A DNA stretch of 64,000 nucleotides from Candidatus Microbacterium colombiense (GCA_029203165.1 CP119308.1:3224001-3288000); one strand, 5' to 3'. Counted from the stretch's first letter, positions 17,626 to 27,144 are shown. The notes: generated by a model from the sequence alone, not told the origin. Numbers and translations: made by a program.

Positions 17626-18468
17626 TCAGCTCGCGTCGAGGCGCTTCTTCTCCGCCTCCACGTCGAAGTCGGCCAGCGGCCACTGCGGATCGATGTCCTC
17701 CAGCGCCGCCAACAACAGCTCCTGCACCGCGAGCCGGGCGTACCACTTGCTGTTCGCCGGGATCACATGCCACGGGGCCGCGTCCGTCGACGTGCGATCG
17801 AAGACATCCTGGTACGCCTGCATGTACTGCGGCCAGACCAGACGCTCGTCCACGTCGCCCGGGTTGTACTTCCAGTGCTTGTCCGGCCGGTCCAGGCGCT
17901 CCCGCAGGCGCTCCTTCTGCTCCTCCGGCGAGATGTGCAGCATGACCTTGACGATGCGAACACCGGATGCCGCGACCCGCGCCTCGAAGTCGTTGATCGC
18001 TCCGTAGCGACGCTCGATCTCGGCGGCATCGGCGAGCGCGCGGACCTTACCGATCAGCACGTCCTCGTAGTGGGAGCGGTCGAAGACGCCGATGAAGCCG
18101 GGCTCGGGCAGCCGCTTCTCGATGCGCCAGAGGAAGTCATGCTGCCGCTCCTCGGCGGTCGGCGCCTTGAACGCGGCGAGCGCGACACCCTGCGGATCGA
18201 CGCCGCCGACCACGTGGCGCACGATTCCCCCCTTTCCGGCGGAGTCCATCGCCTGCAGCACCAGCAGCACGGCATCCTTCGCGTCGCCCGTGCGACTCTC
18301 GGCGAACAGGCGCTCCTGCAGACCACTCAGCGTCACCAGTCCGTGCGCGAGGTCCTTGGCGCCGTGCGACTTGCCCCGGTCGTAGCCGGGCGTGCTGCCC
18401 GGATCGACATCTGCCAGGCGGAACCCCTCTCGGACGCGGAGGATGTCTGCCCAGGTCTGTGCGTTCAT
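17626..18468 (-). CDS. ppk2: Polyphosphate kinase 2 family protein
   Basis: A 280-residue PPK2-family phosphotransferase. The Walker A-like motif is in LQAMDSAGKGGIVRHV, Walker B in FDRSHYEDVLIG, and the lid region is DRPDKHWKYNPGD. These enzymes use polyphosphate to phosphorylate nucleoside mono- or diphosphates. Sequence alone does not settle class I versus II, although the single domain and lid suit class I. Met14 (18468) is preferred because AGGA lies upstream and the protein begins in register with family members. It is downstream of menD on the same strand (42-nt gap). Confidence 0.9.
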   Translation of the reverse strand: MNAQTWADILRVREGFRLADVDPGSTPGYDRGKSHGAKDLAHGLVTLSGLQERLFAESRTGDAKDAVLLVLQAMDSAGKGGIVRHVVGGVDPQGVALAAFKAPTAEERQHDFLWRIEKRLPEPGFIGVFDRSHYEDVLIGKVRALADAAEIERRYGAINDFEARVAASGVRIVKVMLHISPEEQKERLRERLDRPDKHWKYNPGDVDERLVWPQYMQAYQDVFDRTSTDAAPWHVIPANSKWYARLAVQELLLAALEDIDPQWPLADFDVEAEKKRLDAS

Positions 18469-18510
18469 GTGCTCATCCTGCCGACTCTCGCGCCGATGCG
18501 CACGCACGGA

Positions 18511-20175
18511 TCAGCGCGCGAGCGGCACCTCGATCAGCTGACGCCCGCCGACGGGCGTCGTGAGCACCTGGTCGAGCGCGGTCCGCGTGGTGACGCGCTG
18601 GTACTCCCAGCCGTATGCGAGGGCGAGCTGCTCGAGCCGCACGGTGTGCGGCGTGTAGAAGGCCCGGTCGAGATCGGCGGGAGCCGCCGAGGTCACGACC
18701 TCGAGCGAGTCGAAGATGGTGCCGCCCCCGTCGTTGCCCACGATGACCTGCAGGCGGGGCTCGCTCTCATCGGGCGGGAGCAGGAGGGCGCCGACGTCAT
18801 GCAGGAACGTCAGATCGCCGAGCAGCACCCGCGTGACCCCCGCGGCTCCCCCGGCCTGGCTCGCCAGTGCGATGCCGGTAGCAGTCGCGATCGTGCCGTC
18901 GATGCCCGCGAGGCCGCGGTTGGCGTGCACGGGCACCTTCTTGCCGCCGAGCACCGCATCGGCCACACGCACGAGCCGGGAGGAGCCGAACATCAGCCGG
19001 TCGTGCGGCCAGGTCGCCCGCCACACCGCGTCGACGAGCAGCTCTCGGTCAAGCGGGCGGCGCACCACGTCGAGCTCCGCCCGCACGGCGTCGCGGCGGG
19101 CGGCGAAGTGCGTCGAGGCGAGACCGTCCTGGTCGGGCGCGGGCTCGCTCAGATCGATGGCGGCGGCGGCCGATGCCTCGAGCCAGGCCCCGAGCCACTC
19201 ACGGTCGGGGGCGCCGTCTGCCACGACGACGGATGCCGCGGGGCGGGTGCGGTGGTTGAGATCGATGTCCTCGCCGCCCCGGCGTACGGCGATCACCTCG
19301 ACGTCGGGGCTCGAGAGCAGCGCGGTCACCTCGCGGCTGAGAGTGGGATGACCGAGCACGACAGCGCGTTCGATCCGCCCTCCGAGGTCGTCTCGGCGCA
19401 GCAGGGCGCGGTAGCCGTGCACGATCTGGCGGCCGAAACGGGCGCCGCTGACGATCTCCGCGATCAGGGGCCAGGAGCCGTCATGCGCGAGCTGTTCGGC
19501 GTCAGCGCCGGCATCCGCTCCCGCGATCACGACCGTGCGCGGACCGCGTGCCAGCACGAGGGGGGCGGCGATCGCGATCACGGGCACATCTCCGGGGTGC
19601 GCTGCGGCATCCGCCGCGTCGCCCGACAACGGCTCGCGGGAGGGGAGGTTGAGATGCACGGGACCCGCGACGCCGGGGTGACCGTGCGCGGCATCCTCGC
19701 CCATCGCCGCGGCGATCGCGCGCGCGCCGAGTCCGATCCAGTCGCCCTCACCCGGCACCGGAGCATCGAGCTGTTCGCGCACCCACGCCTGGAACATGCC
19801 CGGTTGCGTCGTCGCCTGGTTCGCCCCGATGCCGCGCAGCTCGGGCGGGCGATCGGCGGTGAGCACCAGCAGGGGCACGCCGGCGTGGAAGGCCTCCATG
19901 GTCGCAGGCAGCAGATTCGCCGCAGCCGTGCCCGAGGTGCAGAGCACGGCGACCGGCACCCGGGTCTCGCGGGCGAGGCCGAGTGCGGTGAACCCGGCGA
20001 CACGTTCGTCGATGCGCACGTGCACCCGCAGGACACCGTCGGACGCACGGCGCACGGCCGCGAGAGCCAGGGCCTGGGAACGCGAGCCCGGCGAGAGCAC
20101 CAGATCACGCACGCCCTGCGCGATGAGTTCGTCGATCAGCGATGCCGCGGCATCGGATGCCGGCGACGAGGTCAC
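18511..20175 (-). CDS. menD: 2-succinyl-5-enolpyruvyl-6-hydroxy-3-cyclohexene-1-carboxylate synthase
   Basis: A 554-residue thiamine-diphosphate enzyme of menaquinone synthesis, joining isochorismate and 2-oxoglutarate. Motifs: VLSPGSRSQALALAA, the catalytic Glu in HVRIDERVAGFTALGLAR, LCTSGTAAANLLPA, and the diphosphate/metal loop IVGNDGGGTIFDSLE near the C-terminus. Length fits the family. It begins with GTG overlapping the stop of the upstream PLD_N-type gene (GTGA), so the two are translationally coupled. Confidence 0.95.
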   Translation of the reverse strand: MTSSPASDAAASLIDELIAQGVRDLVLSPGSRSQALALAAVRRASDGVLRVHVRIDERVAGFTALGLARETRVPVAVLCTSGTAAANLLPATMEAFHAGVPLLVLTADRPPELRGIGANQATTQPGMFQAWVREQLDAPVPGEGDWIGLGARAIAAAMGEDAAHGHPGVAGPVHLNLPSREPLSGDAADAAAHPGDVPVIAIAAPLVLARGPRTVVIAGADAGADAEQLAHDGSWPLIAEIVSGARFGRQIVHGYRALLRRDDLGGRIERAVVLGHPTLSREVTALLSSPDVEVIAVRRGGEDIDLNHRTRPAASVVVADGAPDREWLGAWLEASAAAAIDLSEPAPDQDGLASTHFAARRDAVRAELDVVRRPLDRELLVDAVWRATWPHDRLMFGSSRLVRVADAVLGGKKVPVHANRGLAGIDGTIATATGIALASQAGGAAGVTRVLLGDLTFLHDVGALLLPPDESEPRLQVIVGNDGGGTIFDSLEVVTSAAPADLDRAFYTPHTVRLEQLALAYGWEYQRVTTRTALDQVLTTPVGGRQLIEVPLAR

Positions 20176-20522
20176 GCGCGCGGTTCCGGCGACGGGCCCT
20201 CGTCGGTCTCGTCGTCGAGGCGCGCGAGCTCCTCTTCGAGCCGACGGATGCGGTCGTCCTGCTCGGTCTTGCCGATGCTGCGCAGGAACGCCGGGTCGTC
20301 GTCAGGCGCGAGCATGCGGGCCTCGCCCTGGTCGTCTGCGCGACGACGGCCGATCACGAACCACAGGATGCCGCCGATGACGGGGATCAGGATCACGATC
20401 GCGAGCCAGGCGGGCTTGGGCACACCACGGTGCCGCGTCGCCGGCTGCACAGCGCAGTCGACGATGCTGAACACCCAGAACACGGCGGCGAGGAAGCCGC
20501 CGATGATCAGTAGTCTCGCCAC
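20172..20522 (-). CDS. PLD-nuclease N-terminal-domain membrane protein
   Basis: A 116-residue membrane protein with two hydrophobic segments (LLIIGGFLAAVFWVFSIVD and AWLAIVILIPVIGGILWFVI), the PLD_N signature, and a charged C-terminal helix rich in Glu/Asp/Arg (coiled-coil-like, DDRIRRLEEELARLDDE). GTG 20522 is chosen: TACACT lies 6 nt upstream and GGAAGG fills the gap. It is coupled to menD by overlap. It recurs in menaquinone loci of this family of bacteria; its role is unknown. Confidence 0.85.
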   Translation of the reverse strand: MARLLIIGGFLAAVFWVFSIVDCAVQPATRHRGVPKPAWLAIVILIPVIGGILWFVIGRRRADDQGEARMLAPDDDPAFLRSIGKTEQDDRIRRLEEELARLDDETDEGPSPEPRA

Positions 20523-20528
20523 CCTTCC

Positions 20529-20534
20529 AGTGTA
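20529..20534 (-). promoter_or_regulatory. Leaderless -10 box for the PLD_N-menD unit
   Basis: TACACT on the minus strand, 6 nt before GTG 20522. It should drive the PLD_N gene and menD. Confidence 0.5.
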
Positions 20535-20602
20535 GGCGTGCGAACGGGGGCGGGGTTCGCCCCGGCACTGCGCAGAAACGGCGTTGCTAGACTGCGCGGG
20601 AA

Positions 20603-21070
20603 ATGCTCCCCTCACCCTCGGTCCCCTCCTCGTCGGTCACGACGCCGCGGGCGCGGACCGATCGGATGCTGTGGGCGAAGCTCGCCACCGCCGTCGGCCT
20701 CGCGCTCCTGCTCGTCGTCGGCGCCTGGTCGACCTCGCGGGGTGACGCGGACGTGCACGGCAGCCTCTGCCTCGCATCCGGCGTGTCCACCTCTGCCGCA
20801 TCGATCAGCGGAGGGCACGGTGGTGCTCCCGCGGCCGACCCGCACGCGGCGGACAACCTGTCGGCCAATGCTCTGTCGACCGATGCCGCACTCTGCGTGG
20901 TGGCCGCTTTCTGCTGCGTCGCACTCGTGCTGCTCCTGCGTGGCCGGTTCCCGGGTCGCGGCAAGATCCTCGCCCTGGCACCCCGGCAGACGATGCGCGT
21001 CACTCGCGCCACCCCCGCACGGCTCGTGCCGCCGCTGACTCTCCCCCAGCTCTCCGTCCTGCGCATCTGA
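20603..21070 (+). CDS. Small membrane protein, probably DUF6153 family
   Basis: A 155-residue protein with two hydrophobic segments (AKLATAVGLALLLVVGAW and LCVVAAFCCVALVLLL) around a His/Gly/Cys-containing extracytoplasmic loop (ISGGHGGAPAADPHAAD). The C-terminus PPLTLPQLSVLRI resembles the end of DUF6153 proteins of actinobacteria. Function unknown; the His/Cys loop could bind metal (inference). A TAGACT box ends 9 nt before the ATG, so leaderless or very short-leader expression is likely; Met22 (20666) is an alternative start. A DsbA-like gene follows on the same strand. Confidence 0.68.
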   Translation: MLPSPSVPSSSVTTPRARTDRMLWAKLATAVGLALLLVVGAWSTSRGDADVHGSLCLASGVSTSAASISGGHGGAPAADPHAADNLSANALSTDAALCVVAAFCCVALVLLLRGRFPGRGKILALAPRQTMRVTRATPARLVPPLTLPQLSVLRI

Positions 21071-21142
21071 ACGACGCCGTGTGTGACCGCCGCCCACGCG
21101 GCATCCCCTCCGTCCGTCGTTCACCCCTGCCCTGGAGACCCC

Positions 21143-21796
21143 ATGAAGAACTCAGCCAAAGCCACCCTGATCGCCATCGCCGTCGTCGTCGTCCTGCTGA
21201 TTGCGGGCATCATCTTCGCCATCACACAGCGCGCCGCCACCCCGGAGCCACCCGCCGGGGAGCAGCTGCAGACCGTCCGCACCGACTCGCACGTGCTCGA
21301 CCAGGGGGGAGCAGACGCCGTGACCGTGGTGGAATTCCTCGACTTCGAGTGCGAGGCCTGCGGCGCCTTCTACCCGATCGTCGAAGAGCTCCGCGAGACC
21401 TACGCGGGCGACATCACCTACGTCGTGCGCTACTTCCCGCTGCCGGGACACGTGAACTCCACCCAGGCAGCGCTCGCCGCCGAGGCCGCCGCACAACAGG
21501 ACCGCTTCGAGGACATGTACCACCGGCTGTTCGAGACCCAGGCGCAGTGGGGCGAAGGCTCCGAAGAGACGCCCGCGGTGTTCCGGGGGTTCGCCGAGGA
21601 GCTCGGCCTCGACATGACCGCATACGACGCCGCGATCGCCGACCCTGCCACCCTGAAGCGTGTGGAGTCGGACAAGGCCGATGGAGAGGCGCTCGGCGTG
21701 AGCAGCACGCCGTCGTTCTTCATCGACGGTGAGCCGGTGGTGCTGCAGGAGTGGGACGACCTCGAGCAGGCGATCGAGAAGGCCGTGAACGGCTGA
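21143..21796 (+). CDS. Membrane-anchored DsbA-family thioredoxin-fold protein
   Basis: A 217-residue extracytoplasmic thiol oxidoreductase. One N-terminal membrane anchor (about residues 8-28) is followed by a DsbA/Thioredoxin_4 domain with active site FECEACGAF (C70-x-x-C73), the helical insertion, and the cis-Pro loop VSSTPSFFIDG. It probably oxidises or isomerises disulfides in exported proteins. GGAG 7 nt upstream sets the start at 21143. Convergent with the glycerophosphodiesterase gene (1-nt gap); the DUF6153-like gene is immediately upstream. Confidence 0.9.
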   Translation: MKNSAKATLIAIAVVVVLLIAGIIFAITQRAATPEPPAGEQLQTVRTDSHVLDQGGADAVTVVEFLDFECEACGAFYPIVEELRETYAGDITYVVRYFPLPGHVNSTQAALAAEAAAQQDRFEDMYHRLFETQAQWGEGSEETPAVFRGFAEELGLDMTAYDAAIADPATLKRVESDKADGEALGVSSTPSFFIDGEPVVLQEWDDLEQAIEKAVNG

Positions 21797-21797
21797 C

Positions 21798-23618
21798 TCA
21801 CTCGTACAGCGCGATCGTGCGGGTCGCCGTGAACAGGTAGTCCGTCACGGGATCGTCGATCTCCTGTTGCACCTGCCGCAGCGTCACCGCCTCGGTGACG
21901 CTGTCGGTGATGATGCCATCCACCCCGCTGCCGGCATAGGCCGCGAGCAGCGCGGAGTCGTTGACCGTCCACACGAACAGGGTCTTGCTCTCGTCGTGCA
22001 GACGCACCAGCATCTCGTCGGAGTACGACCAGTCCTCGATCGCGACGCCGTCGGCGCTCGTGCGGGGCGCGTTGCCGATCTGGAAGCCCGTGACCAGCAC
22101 GGTCGTGCGCTCCGGATCGGCGGCGCGGATGTCGTCGACGATTCCGGCGTCGAGCGATTGGATCAGGTGACGGTGATCGGGGTCGAGGGCGTTCATGACA
22201 TCCACCACCCGACCGGCGAGCCCCGGGGCCTCGTGCCCGTGCGGTTTGACCTCCACCAGAACGCGGATGCCGAGCTCATCCGCCGTGCGGATGTACTCCT
22301 CGAGACTCGGGATGGTGCTCTCGTGGTCGTCGTCGCGGACGACGATGCGCGTCGCCTCGGCCTCGTCGAGCTCGTACACCGACCGGGGGTCACCCGCGAG
22401 GCGGCGCAGGCCCACGTCGTGGATCACCACGAAACCCTGATCGGCGGTCTCCTGGATGTCCATCTCGGCGATGTCCGCCCCGGCATCGGCAGCCGCCCGC
22501 AGCGCCGGAATCGTGTTCTCCACGCCGCCCGCCGTGTACCCCCGGTGCGCGATGATCAGCGGCGGCGCAGCGGGAGCTGCCGAGGCGATACCCGCGAACG
22601 CGATGGTCGGAGCACCCAGCAGACCGAAGACCACCAGCAGGACGACCGAGATCGTGCGGGACAGCCGATCCCGCACGGGCGCGACCACACGGGAGACGGC
22701 GTGCCCGCGATACAGCGCCACGAAGAAGAACGAGATGAACGCCGCCACGAGTCCGGTGACGATGAACCGGACCAGATCGAGGAGCGCCAGCACGCTGCCC
22801 GCGACCGGGTCGCCCGCGCCCGATGATGCGGCGATCGCCACCGGGATCGTGCCCAGCAGCGCGGCGACCACGAAGATCGCGCCGGCGACGAGGCCGACCA
22901 CGAGGAGCACGAGGAACAGCAGCGCCTGCGGGCGCCGCGTGAGCGCGACGCTGCGACGCATCGCCGTGAGCACCGACTCCTCGTCGCCCGTCAGTGCCGC
23001 CGCGGTCGCCGTGAGTCGCAGCGCCAGGTACATCAGCGCGAGGATCACGACCAGATACGTCCACGCGCCGAGAGCGGTCTTGGTGAGCTCTCCGCTGATG
23101 AACTCCGGGATCGCGATGTGCGAGGTCACGCTGGCGCCGACGCCGATGTGCGAGAGCGGCAGTACCAGGAGCGCGTAGCCGGCGAACAGAAGCACCTGCC
23201 AGCTGGCCGCCCGGTGGGCGAGCTGCCCGAGTCCCCGCACGATCGCCGTCGCGGTCGGCGCCTCGCCGCGGAAGCACACGTGCGCGACCACCGAGAACAT
23301 GCTGATCTCGATCAGCACGAAGAACGTCGCCACCACGGCGAGGAGAACCAGCACGAGCAACGCGAGAGGGCTGCGCAGGATGCCGGGGAGTCCCGCAACG
23401 CTGAGTCCGTCGACGCCGGCGAGGTCGAGCGCCCCCTGGAACAGGGTCAGCAGCAGCGGCACGATGATCCAGACGTACAGACCCTGGGTCGATATGGAGA
23501 CGACGAGGATGAGCAGGATGCGACGGCGCAGCAGATACCACGCTGCTCCCGCCGCGGTGCGCACGCTCCGCCACGCCGTCGGAGGGGCCGCGGGAGTGCC
23601 CGCGGGAGTGCTCTGCAT
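21798..23618 (-). CDS. Membrane glycerophosphodiester phosphodiesterase
   Basis: A 606-residue two-part protein. The first 330 or so residues are a multi-span membrane domain of the type found before GDPD domains, and the remainder is a GDPD TIM barrel with catalytic motifs IAHRGYTAGGVENTIPAL, ADIAEMDIQETADQGFVVIH (Glu/Asp metal ligands and His), VLVEVKPHG and VWTVNDSALLAAYAGSGVDG. It should cleave glycerophosphodiesters, perhaps from lipids or teichoic-acid-like polymers, with the barrel probably outside the membrane (inference). TACGCT lies 6 nt before the ATG. Confidence 0.91.
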   Translation of the reverse strand: MQSTPAGTPAAPPTAWRSVRTAAGAAWYLLRRRILLILVVSISTQGLYVWIIVPLLLTLFQGALDLAGVDGLSVAGLPGILRSPLALLVLVLLAVVATFFVLIEISMFSVVAHVCFRGEAPTATAIVRGLGQLAHRAASWQVLLFAGYALLVLPLSHIGVGASVTSHIAIPEFISGELTKTALGAWTYLVVILALMYLALRLTATAAALTGDEESVLTAMRRSVALTRRPQALLFLVLLVVGLVAGAIFVVAALLGTIPVAIAASSGAGDPVAGSVLALLDLVRFIVTGLVAAFISFFFVALYRGHAVSRVVAPVRDRLSRTISVVLLVVFGLLGAPTIAFAGIASAAPAAPPLIIAHRGYTAGGVENTIPALRAAADAGADIAEMDIQETADQGFVVIHDVGLRRLAGDPRSVYELDEAEATRIVVRDDDHESTIPSLEEYIRTADELGIRVLVEVKPHGHEAPGLAGRVVDVMNALDPDHRHLIQSLDAGIVDDIRAADPERTTVLVTGFQIGNAPRTSADGVAIEDWSYSDEMLVRLHDESKTLFVWTVNDSALLAAYAGSGVDGIITDSVTEAVTLRQVQQEIDDPVTDYLFTATRTIALYE

Positions 23619-23624
23619 GCTGCG

Positions 23625-23630
23625 AGCGTA
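23625..23630 (-). promoter_or_regulatory. Leaderless -10 box for the GDPD gene
   Basis: TACGCT on the minus strand, 6 nt before ATG 23618. Confidence 0.5.
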
Positions 23631-23656
23631 GCGCGGCGGCCGGACGACGCCCCGGG

Positions 23657-24790
23657 TCAGTCGAGGTCGAGGCGCAGGATCCGATCGTCACCGGATCGCG
23701 GGTCGCCTCGACCGTCGGTGTTGTTGGTCAGGATCCAGAGCGTTCCGTCCGGGGCGACCACGACATCGCGCAGACGCCCATACTCCCCCACGAACCACTC
23801 GGATGCCGCGCCGAGGTCATCGATCGGAACCACCCGCAGCCGCTCGCCCCGGAGGTTCGCGATGTACACGGCCCCGTCGTCGACGGCGATCCCGCTGGGG
23901 CTGGCGGCGGAGGGCTCCCACTGCTGCACCGGATCGATGAAGTCGTCATCACCCGCGACGCCCTCCACGATCGGCCACCCGTAGTTGCCGCCCGGTTCGA
24001 TGATGTTCAGCTCATCCCAGGTGTCCTGTCCGAACTCGCTCGCGTACATCGTGCCGGCGGCATCCCAGGCGATGCCCTGCGGATTGCGGTGCCCGAGCGA
24101 GTACACCGGCGAGCCGGGGAACGGGTTGTCGTCGGGCACCTCCCCCTCGGGCGTGAGCCGGAGGATCTTGCCCGACAGGGCGGCCGGGTCTTGCGCGCTC
24201 TCGCGATCACCGGCGTCGCCCGCGGTGACGTACAGCATCCCGTCCGGTCCGAACGCGATGCGCCCGCCGTTGTGGTTCCCCGCCGAGGGGATGCGCTCGA
24301 TCACGGTCTCCGGGACGCCGAGTTCGAGTGAGCCGGGCGCGCCGAGGATCTGCCGCCGCTCGACCCGGTTGCCGTCTGCGGCCGTGGAGTACGAGTACAG
24401 CTCTCGTCCCTGCACGGCGAGCCCGAGCAGTCCGCCCTCGCCGCCGACGCTCACACCCTCGATGCGGCCGATCTCGCGCGACCGACCGCCGCCATCGTCG
24501 TCGGATTCGTCGCCCTCGTCGCCGGATTCGAGGTCGAGCTCGAGCACGCGGGCACTGTCGCGCTCGCTCACGAGGGCGACCCCGTCGACGAACACGATCG
24601 CCCACGGCGCCTCGAGTCCCTCCGCGATCACTTCCGTGTCGGGCGCGGGCGCGGCAGCATCCACCGGCGTCGTCGCTGATCCCCCGTCATCGGCGCCGTC
24701 GGGAGCACAGGCCGCGAGCGCGAACCCGACCACCACGAGAAATGCCGCTCCGACAACGCCGGTGCGTCCACGACCGATCACCTCTGCCAT
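23657..24790 (-). CDS. PQQ-dependent sugar dehydrogenase-type lipoprotein
   Basis: A 377-residue lipoprotein (lipobox FALAACAP) with a six-bladed propeller of the glucose/sorbosone dehydrogenase family. Motifs: LEAPWAIVFV, GGEGGLLGLAV, the His region NHNGGRIAFGPDGMLYV, GHRNPQGIAWD, and SEFGQDTWDELNIIEPGGNY. An unusual acidic stretch (GDEGDESDDDGGG) interrupts an early blade. Whether PQQ is actually bound is unknown; many actinobacterial members are of unproven activity. GAAGGGGAA precedes the ATG, so this is a leadered gene. Confidence 0.88.
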   Translation of the reverse strand: MAEVIGRGRTGVVGAAFLVVVGFALAACAPDGADDGGSATTPVDAAAPAPDTEVIAEGLEAPWAIVFVDGVALVSERDSARVLELDLESGDEGDESDDDGGGRSREIGRIEGVSVGGEGGLLGLAVQGRELYSYSTAADGNRVERRQILGAPGSLELGVPETVIERIPSAGNHNGGRIAFGPDGMLYVTAGDAGDRESAQDPAALSGKILRLTPEGEVPDDNPFPGSPVYSLGHRNPQGIAWDAAGTMYASEFGQDTWDELNIIEPGGNYGWPIVEGVAGDDDFIDPVQQWEPSAASPSGIAVDDGAVYIANLRGERLRVVPIDDLGAASEWFVGEYGRLRDVVVAPDGTLWILTNNTDGRGDPRSGDDRILRLDLD

Positions 24791-24873
24791 GCGTTCCCCT
24801 TCTCACCCGTGGTTCCATCCCACACCGATCCGGCGTCATACGGAAGGCCGATGTGCCGGGCCGGCGCCGTCGG

Positions 24874-24879
24874 TACGCT
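24874..24879 (+). promoter_or_regulatory. Leaderless -10 box for the MprF-like gene
   Basis: TACGCT on the plus strand, 6 nt before ATG 24886. Confidence 0.5.
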
Positions 24880-24885
24880 GAGCGC

Positions 24886-26976
24886 ATGACCGAGGCGCGA
24901 ACTCCTGCACCGAACCGCGCGCTCGGCGTCGTCCGCCGCATCCCCGCGACGCTGACGATGGTGTTCCTGGTGCTCGTCGTCGGCGTCGTCTGGAACGGGC
25001 TGTGGAAGCCTTTCGAAGACACCGGCCTCTTCCGCTCGGTGGCGTACGGTCTGCCGAACCTGGCCGAGGGCAAGTGGTGGACACCGTTCACGGGCACGTT
25101 CTTCGTGAATCAGCCCTGGGTGTATCTGTTCACGATCGCCGGATTCTGGGGCATGGCCTACCTGGAGTTCCGTCGGGGCACCCGTGTGGCCCTCGCGTAC
25201 TACTGGGTCGGTCAGCTCTTCGCGATCTTCGCGACCGCGCTGGTGCTCTTCGTGCTGTCGCAGTTCCCGTGGGCGTGGGCGACCGCGCAGGCGCAGGCGC
25301 TCGACGTCGGCGCATCCGGGGGCACGATGGCGTGCATCGCCGCGGCGGTCGGCCTCTTCCGCGCCCCGTGGCGGGTGCGCGGCTGGTTGATCCTGTTGGG
25401 CTTCGTGTTCATCTCGATGCTGTTCTGGGGCAAGCTCGCCGACCTGGAGCATCTGCTCGCCGTGCTGTTGATCCTCGTCGTCGACCGGTCCCTCCGGGTA
25501 CGGCGCACCACCGTGCGGGAGCAGCGGCTCATCGCCGTGATCGCGATCCTCGTGCTCGGGGCGGTCGAGATCATCACCACGCTGGTGCCGACCGATGGCC
25601 CGTTCGGTCCGACCGATCCGGTCTCCGGCCTCAGCGACGGCGGGTTCATCGACCTCGCCATCGACCTCGTCGTGATCCTCGTGCTGGTGAACGGCCTGCG
25701 CCGAGGGCGGCGCTTCGCCTGGGTGCTCGCCCTCCTGCTCGGCCTCTTCAACGTCGCCGGTGGGCTGCTGGTGCTCGCCCTCATCATCCTCACCAGTCAG
25801 GCCGAACTCGACGTGCGCTGGAACGGCGACACCGAGCTCGTGCTCGCGAACGGCATCCTGTGGCTGATCATGCTCGTGTACCTCGTCTGGGTGCGCCGCG
25901 CGTTCCGCGCACGACGCAGGTCACCCCTCGGCATCCAGCCCGCCCCCACCGCCGACGACGTGCGAGAGGCCCTGCGCACGCACGGCGGAGGCACGCTGTC
26001 ATGGATGACGACGTGGGACGGCAACAGCTACGCGCGCACCACCGGCGGGGTCGTGGCCTATCAGCGCCGCTCCGGTGTGGCGCTGGCTCTCGCCGACCCG
26101 ATCGGTCCGGATGCGCTGCGGGCGTCGGCGGTCGAGGAGTTCATCCGCGATGCCGAGCGCGCAGGGCTGGTCCCGTGCTTCTTCAGCGCCGACGAGGCCA
26201 CCCGCGTCGCCGTGCCCTCGACCTGGCGCAGCCTCGTGGTGGCCGACGACACGATCGTCGACCTGCCGGGCCTCGAGTTCACCGGCAAACGGTGGAACTC
26301 GGTGCGCACCTCTCTCAACAAGGCCGGCCGGGAGGACATGACCTTCCGGATGACGCACCTGAAGGCAGAGCCGTGGGGTGTGCAACAGCAGCTGCGCGCG
26401 ATCTCGGAAGCGTGGGTGGGCGACAAGGACCTGCCCGAGATGCGCTTCACACTCGGCACGCTGGAGGAGGCAGAGGACCCCGAGGTGCGACTCGCCCTCG
26501 CCCTCGCCCCGAACGGCGACGTCGACGGGTTCCTGTCGTGGCTGCCGGTGCACGGCGATGACGGGATGGTGCGCGGGTGGACGCTCGACCTGATGCGTCG
26601 CCGCGAGGGAGGCTTCGGCCCGGTCATGGAGTATCTGATCGGCTCGTCGGCCAAGCAGTTCGCCGACGAGGGCGCCGAGATCATGTCGCTCTCGGGTGCT
26701 CCGCTCGCCCACGACTATCCGCCGGATGCCGGGATCATCGCCGCCCTGAGCGATCGTCTGGCCGAGGCGCTGGAGCCGGTCTACGGCTTCGGATCGCTGC
26801 ACCGGTTCAAGCAGAAGTTCCACCCGCGCTACGAGACCATGTATCTGCTCTTCCGCGACGAGAGCGACCTCACCCGCATCGGTGGTGCGCTCACTCGCGC
26901 ATTCCTGCCCGATGCGACGCTGCGGCAGTTCGCCGGCGCCGGGCTGGAACTGGTGCGCGGGGGCGAGAAGGCCTGA
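24886..26976 (+). CDS. MprF-like membrane protein with DUF2156 (aminoacyl-lipid transferase) domain
   Basis: A 696-residue protein. The N-terminal half has about eight to nine membrane spans with a rhomboid-like arrangement (FWGMAYLEFRRGTRVALAYY, ASGGTMACIAAAVGLF). The C-terminal half is a DUF2156/GNAT-like domain as in lysylphosphatidylglycerol synthetases (DPIGPDALRASAVEEFIRDA, WNSVRTSLNKAGREDM, SLSGAPLAHDYPPD, FGSLHRFKQKFHPRYETMYL). It probably moves an amino acid from aminoacyl-tRNA onto a lipid, lowering surface charge. Donor and acceptor are unknown. ATG 24886 is preferred over upstream frames because family similarity starts there. Confidence 0.88.
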   Translation: MTEARTPAPNRALGVVRRIPATLTMVFLVLVVGVVWNGLWKPFEDTGLFRSVAYGLPNLAEGKWWTPFTGTFFVNQPWVYLFTIAGFWGMAYLEFRRGTRVALAYYWVGQLFAIFATALVLFVLSQFPWAWATAQAQALDVGASGGTMACIAAAVGLFRAPWRVRGWLILLGFVFISMLFWGKLADLEHLLAVLLILVVDRSLRVRRTTVREQRLIAVIAILVLGAVEIITTLVPTDGPFGPTDPVSGLSDGGFIDLAIDLVVILVLVNGLRRGRRFAWVLALLLGLFNVAGGLLVLALIILTSQAELDVRWNGDTELVLANGILWLIMLVYLVWVRRAFRARRRSPLGIQPAPTADDVREALRTHGGGTLSWMTTWDGNSYARTTGGVVAYQRRSGVALALADPIGPDALRASAVEEFIRDAERAGLVPCFFSADEATRVAVPSTWRSLVVADDTIVDLPGLEFTGKRWNSVRTSLNKAGREDMTFRMTHLKAEPWGVQQQLRAISEAWVGDKDLPEMRFTLGTLEEAEDPEVRLALALAPNGDVDGFLSWLPVHGDDGMVRGWTLDLMRRREGGFGPVMEYLIGSSAKQFADEGAEIMSLSGAPLAHDYPPDAGIIAALSDRLAEALEPVYGFGSLHRFKQKFHPRYETMYLLFRDESDLTRIGGALTRAFLPDATLRQFAGAGLELVRGGEKA

Positions 26977-27000
26977 CCCGGGCCGCGGCGGGGGCTGACG

Positions 27001-27038
27001 TGCGGGGCGCACGGTTTGCGGGGCGCACGGTTTGCAGG
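27001..27038 (+). repeat. 16-bp tandem repeat, two copies plus a partial third
   Basis: TGCGGGGCGCACGGTT occurs at 27001-27016 and 27017-27032, followed by a degenerate third copy. It lies between the MprF-like gene and the arfB stop codon in the same noncoding stretch as the 30-bp repeat at 27145-27221. Confidence 0.75.
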
Positions 27039-27144
27039 GCGAAGTGCGGGATGCAGGGGCATCCACCCCGTTTCTCCCTGCACCTCGCACATCTCCCTGC
27101 ACGACGTGCCGGCCGACAGCGGGGCCACGGTCCGGACTGCAGCC

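Noticed and set aside
17767..20535. 922-codon open frame on the plus strand
   Set aside because: It lies antisense to menD and PPK2, which have clear family motifs. GC-rich third positions keep the opposite strand open; composition is Arg/Gly/Asp/His-rich without domains.
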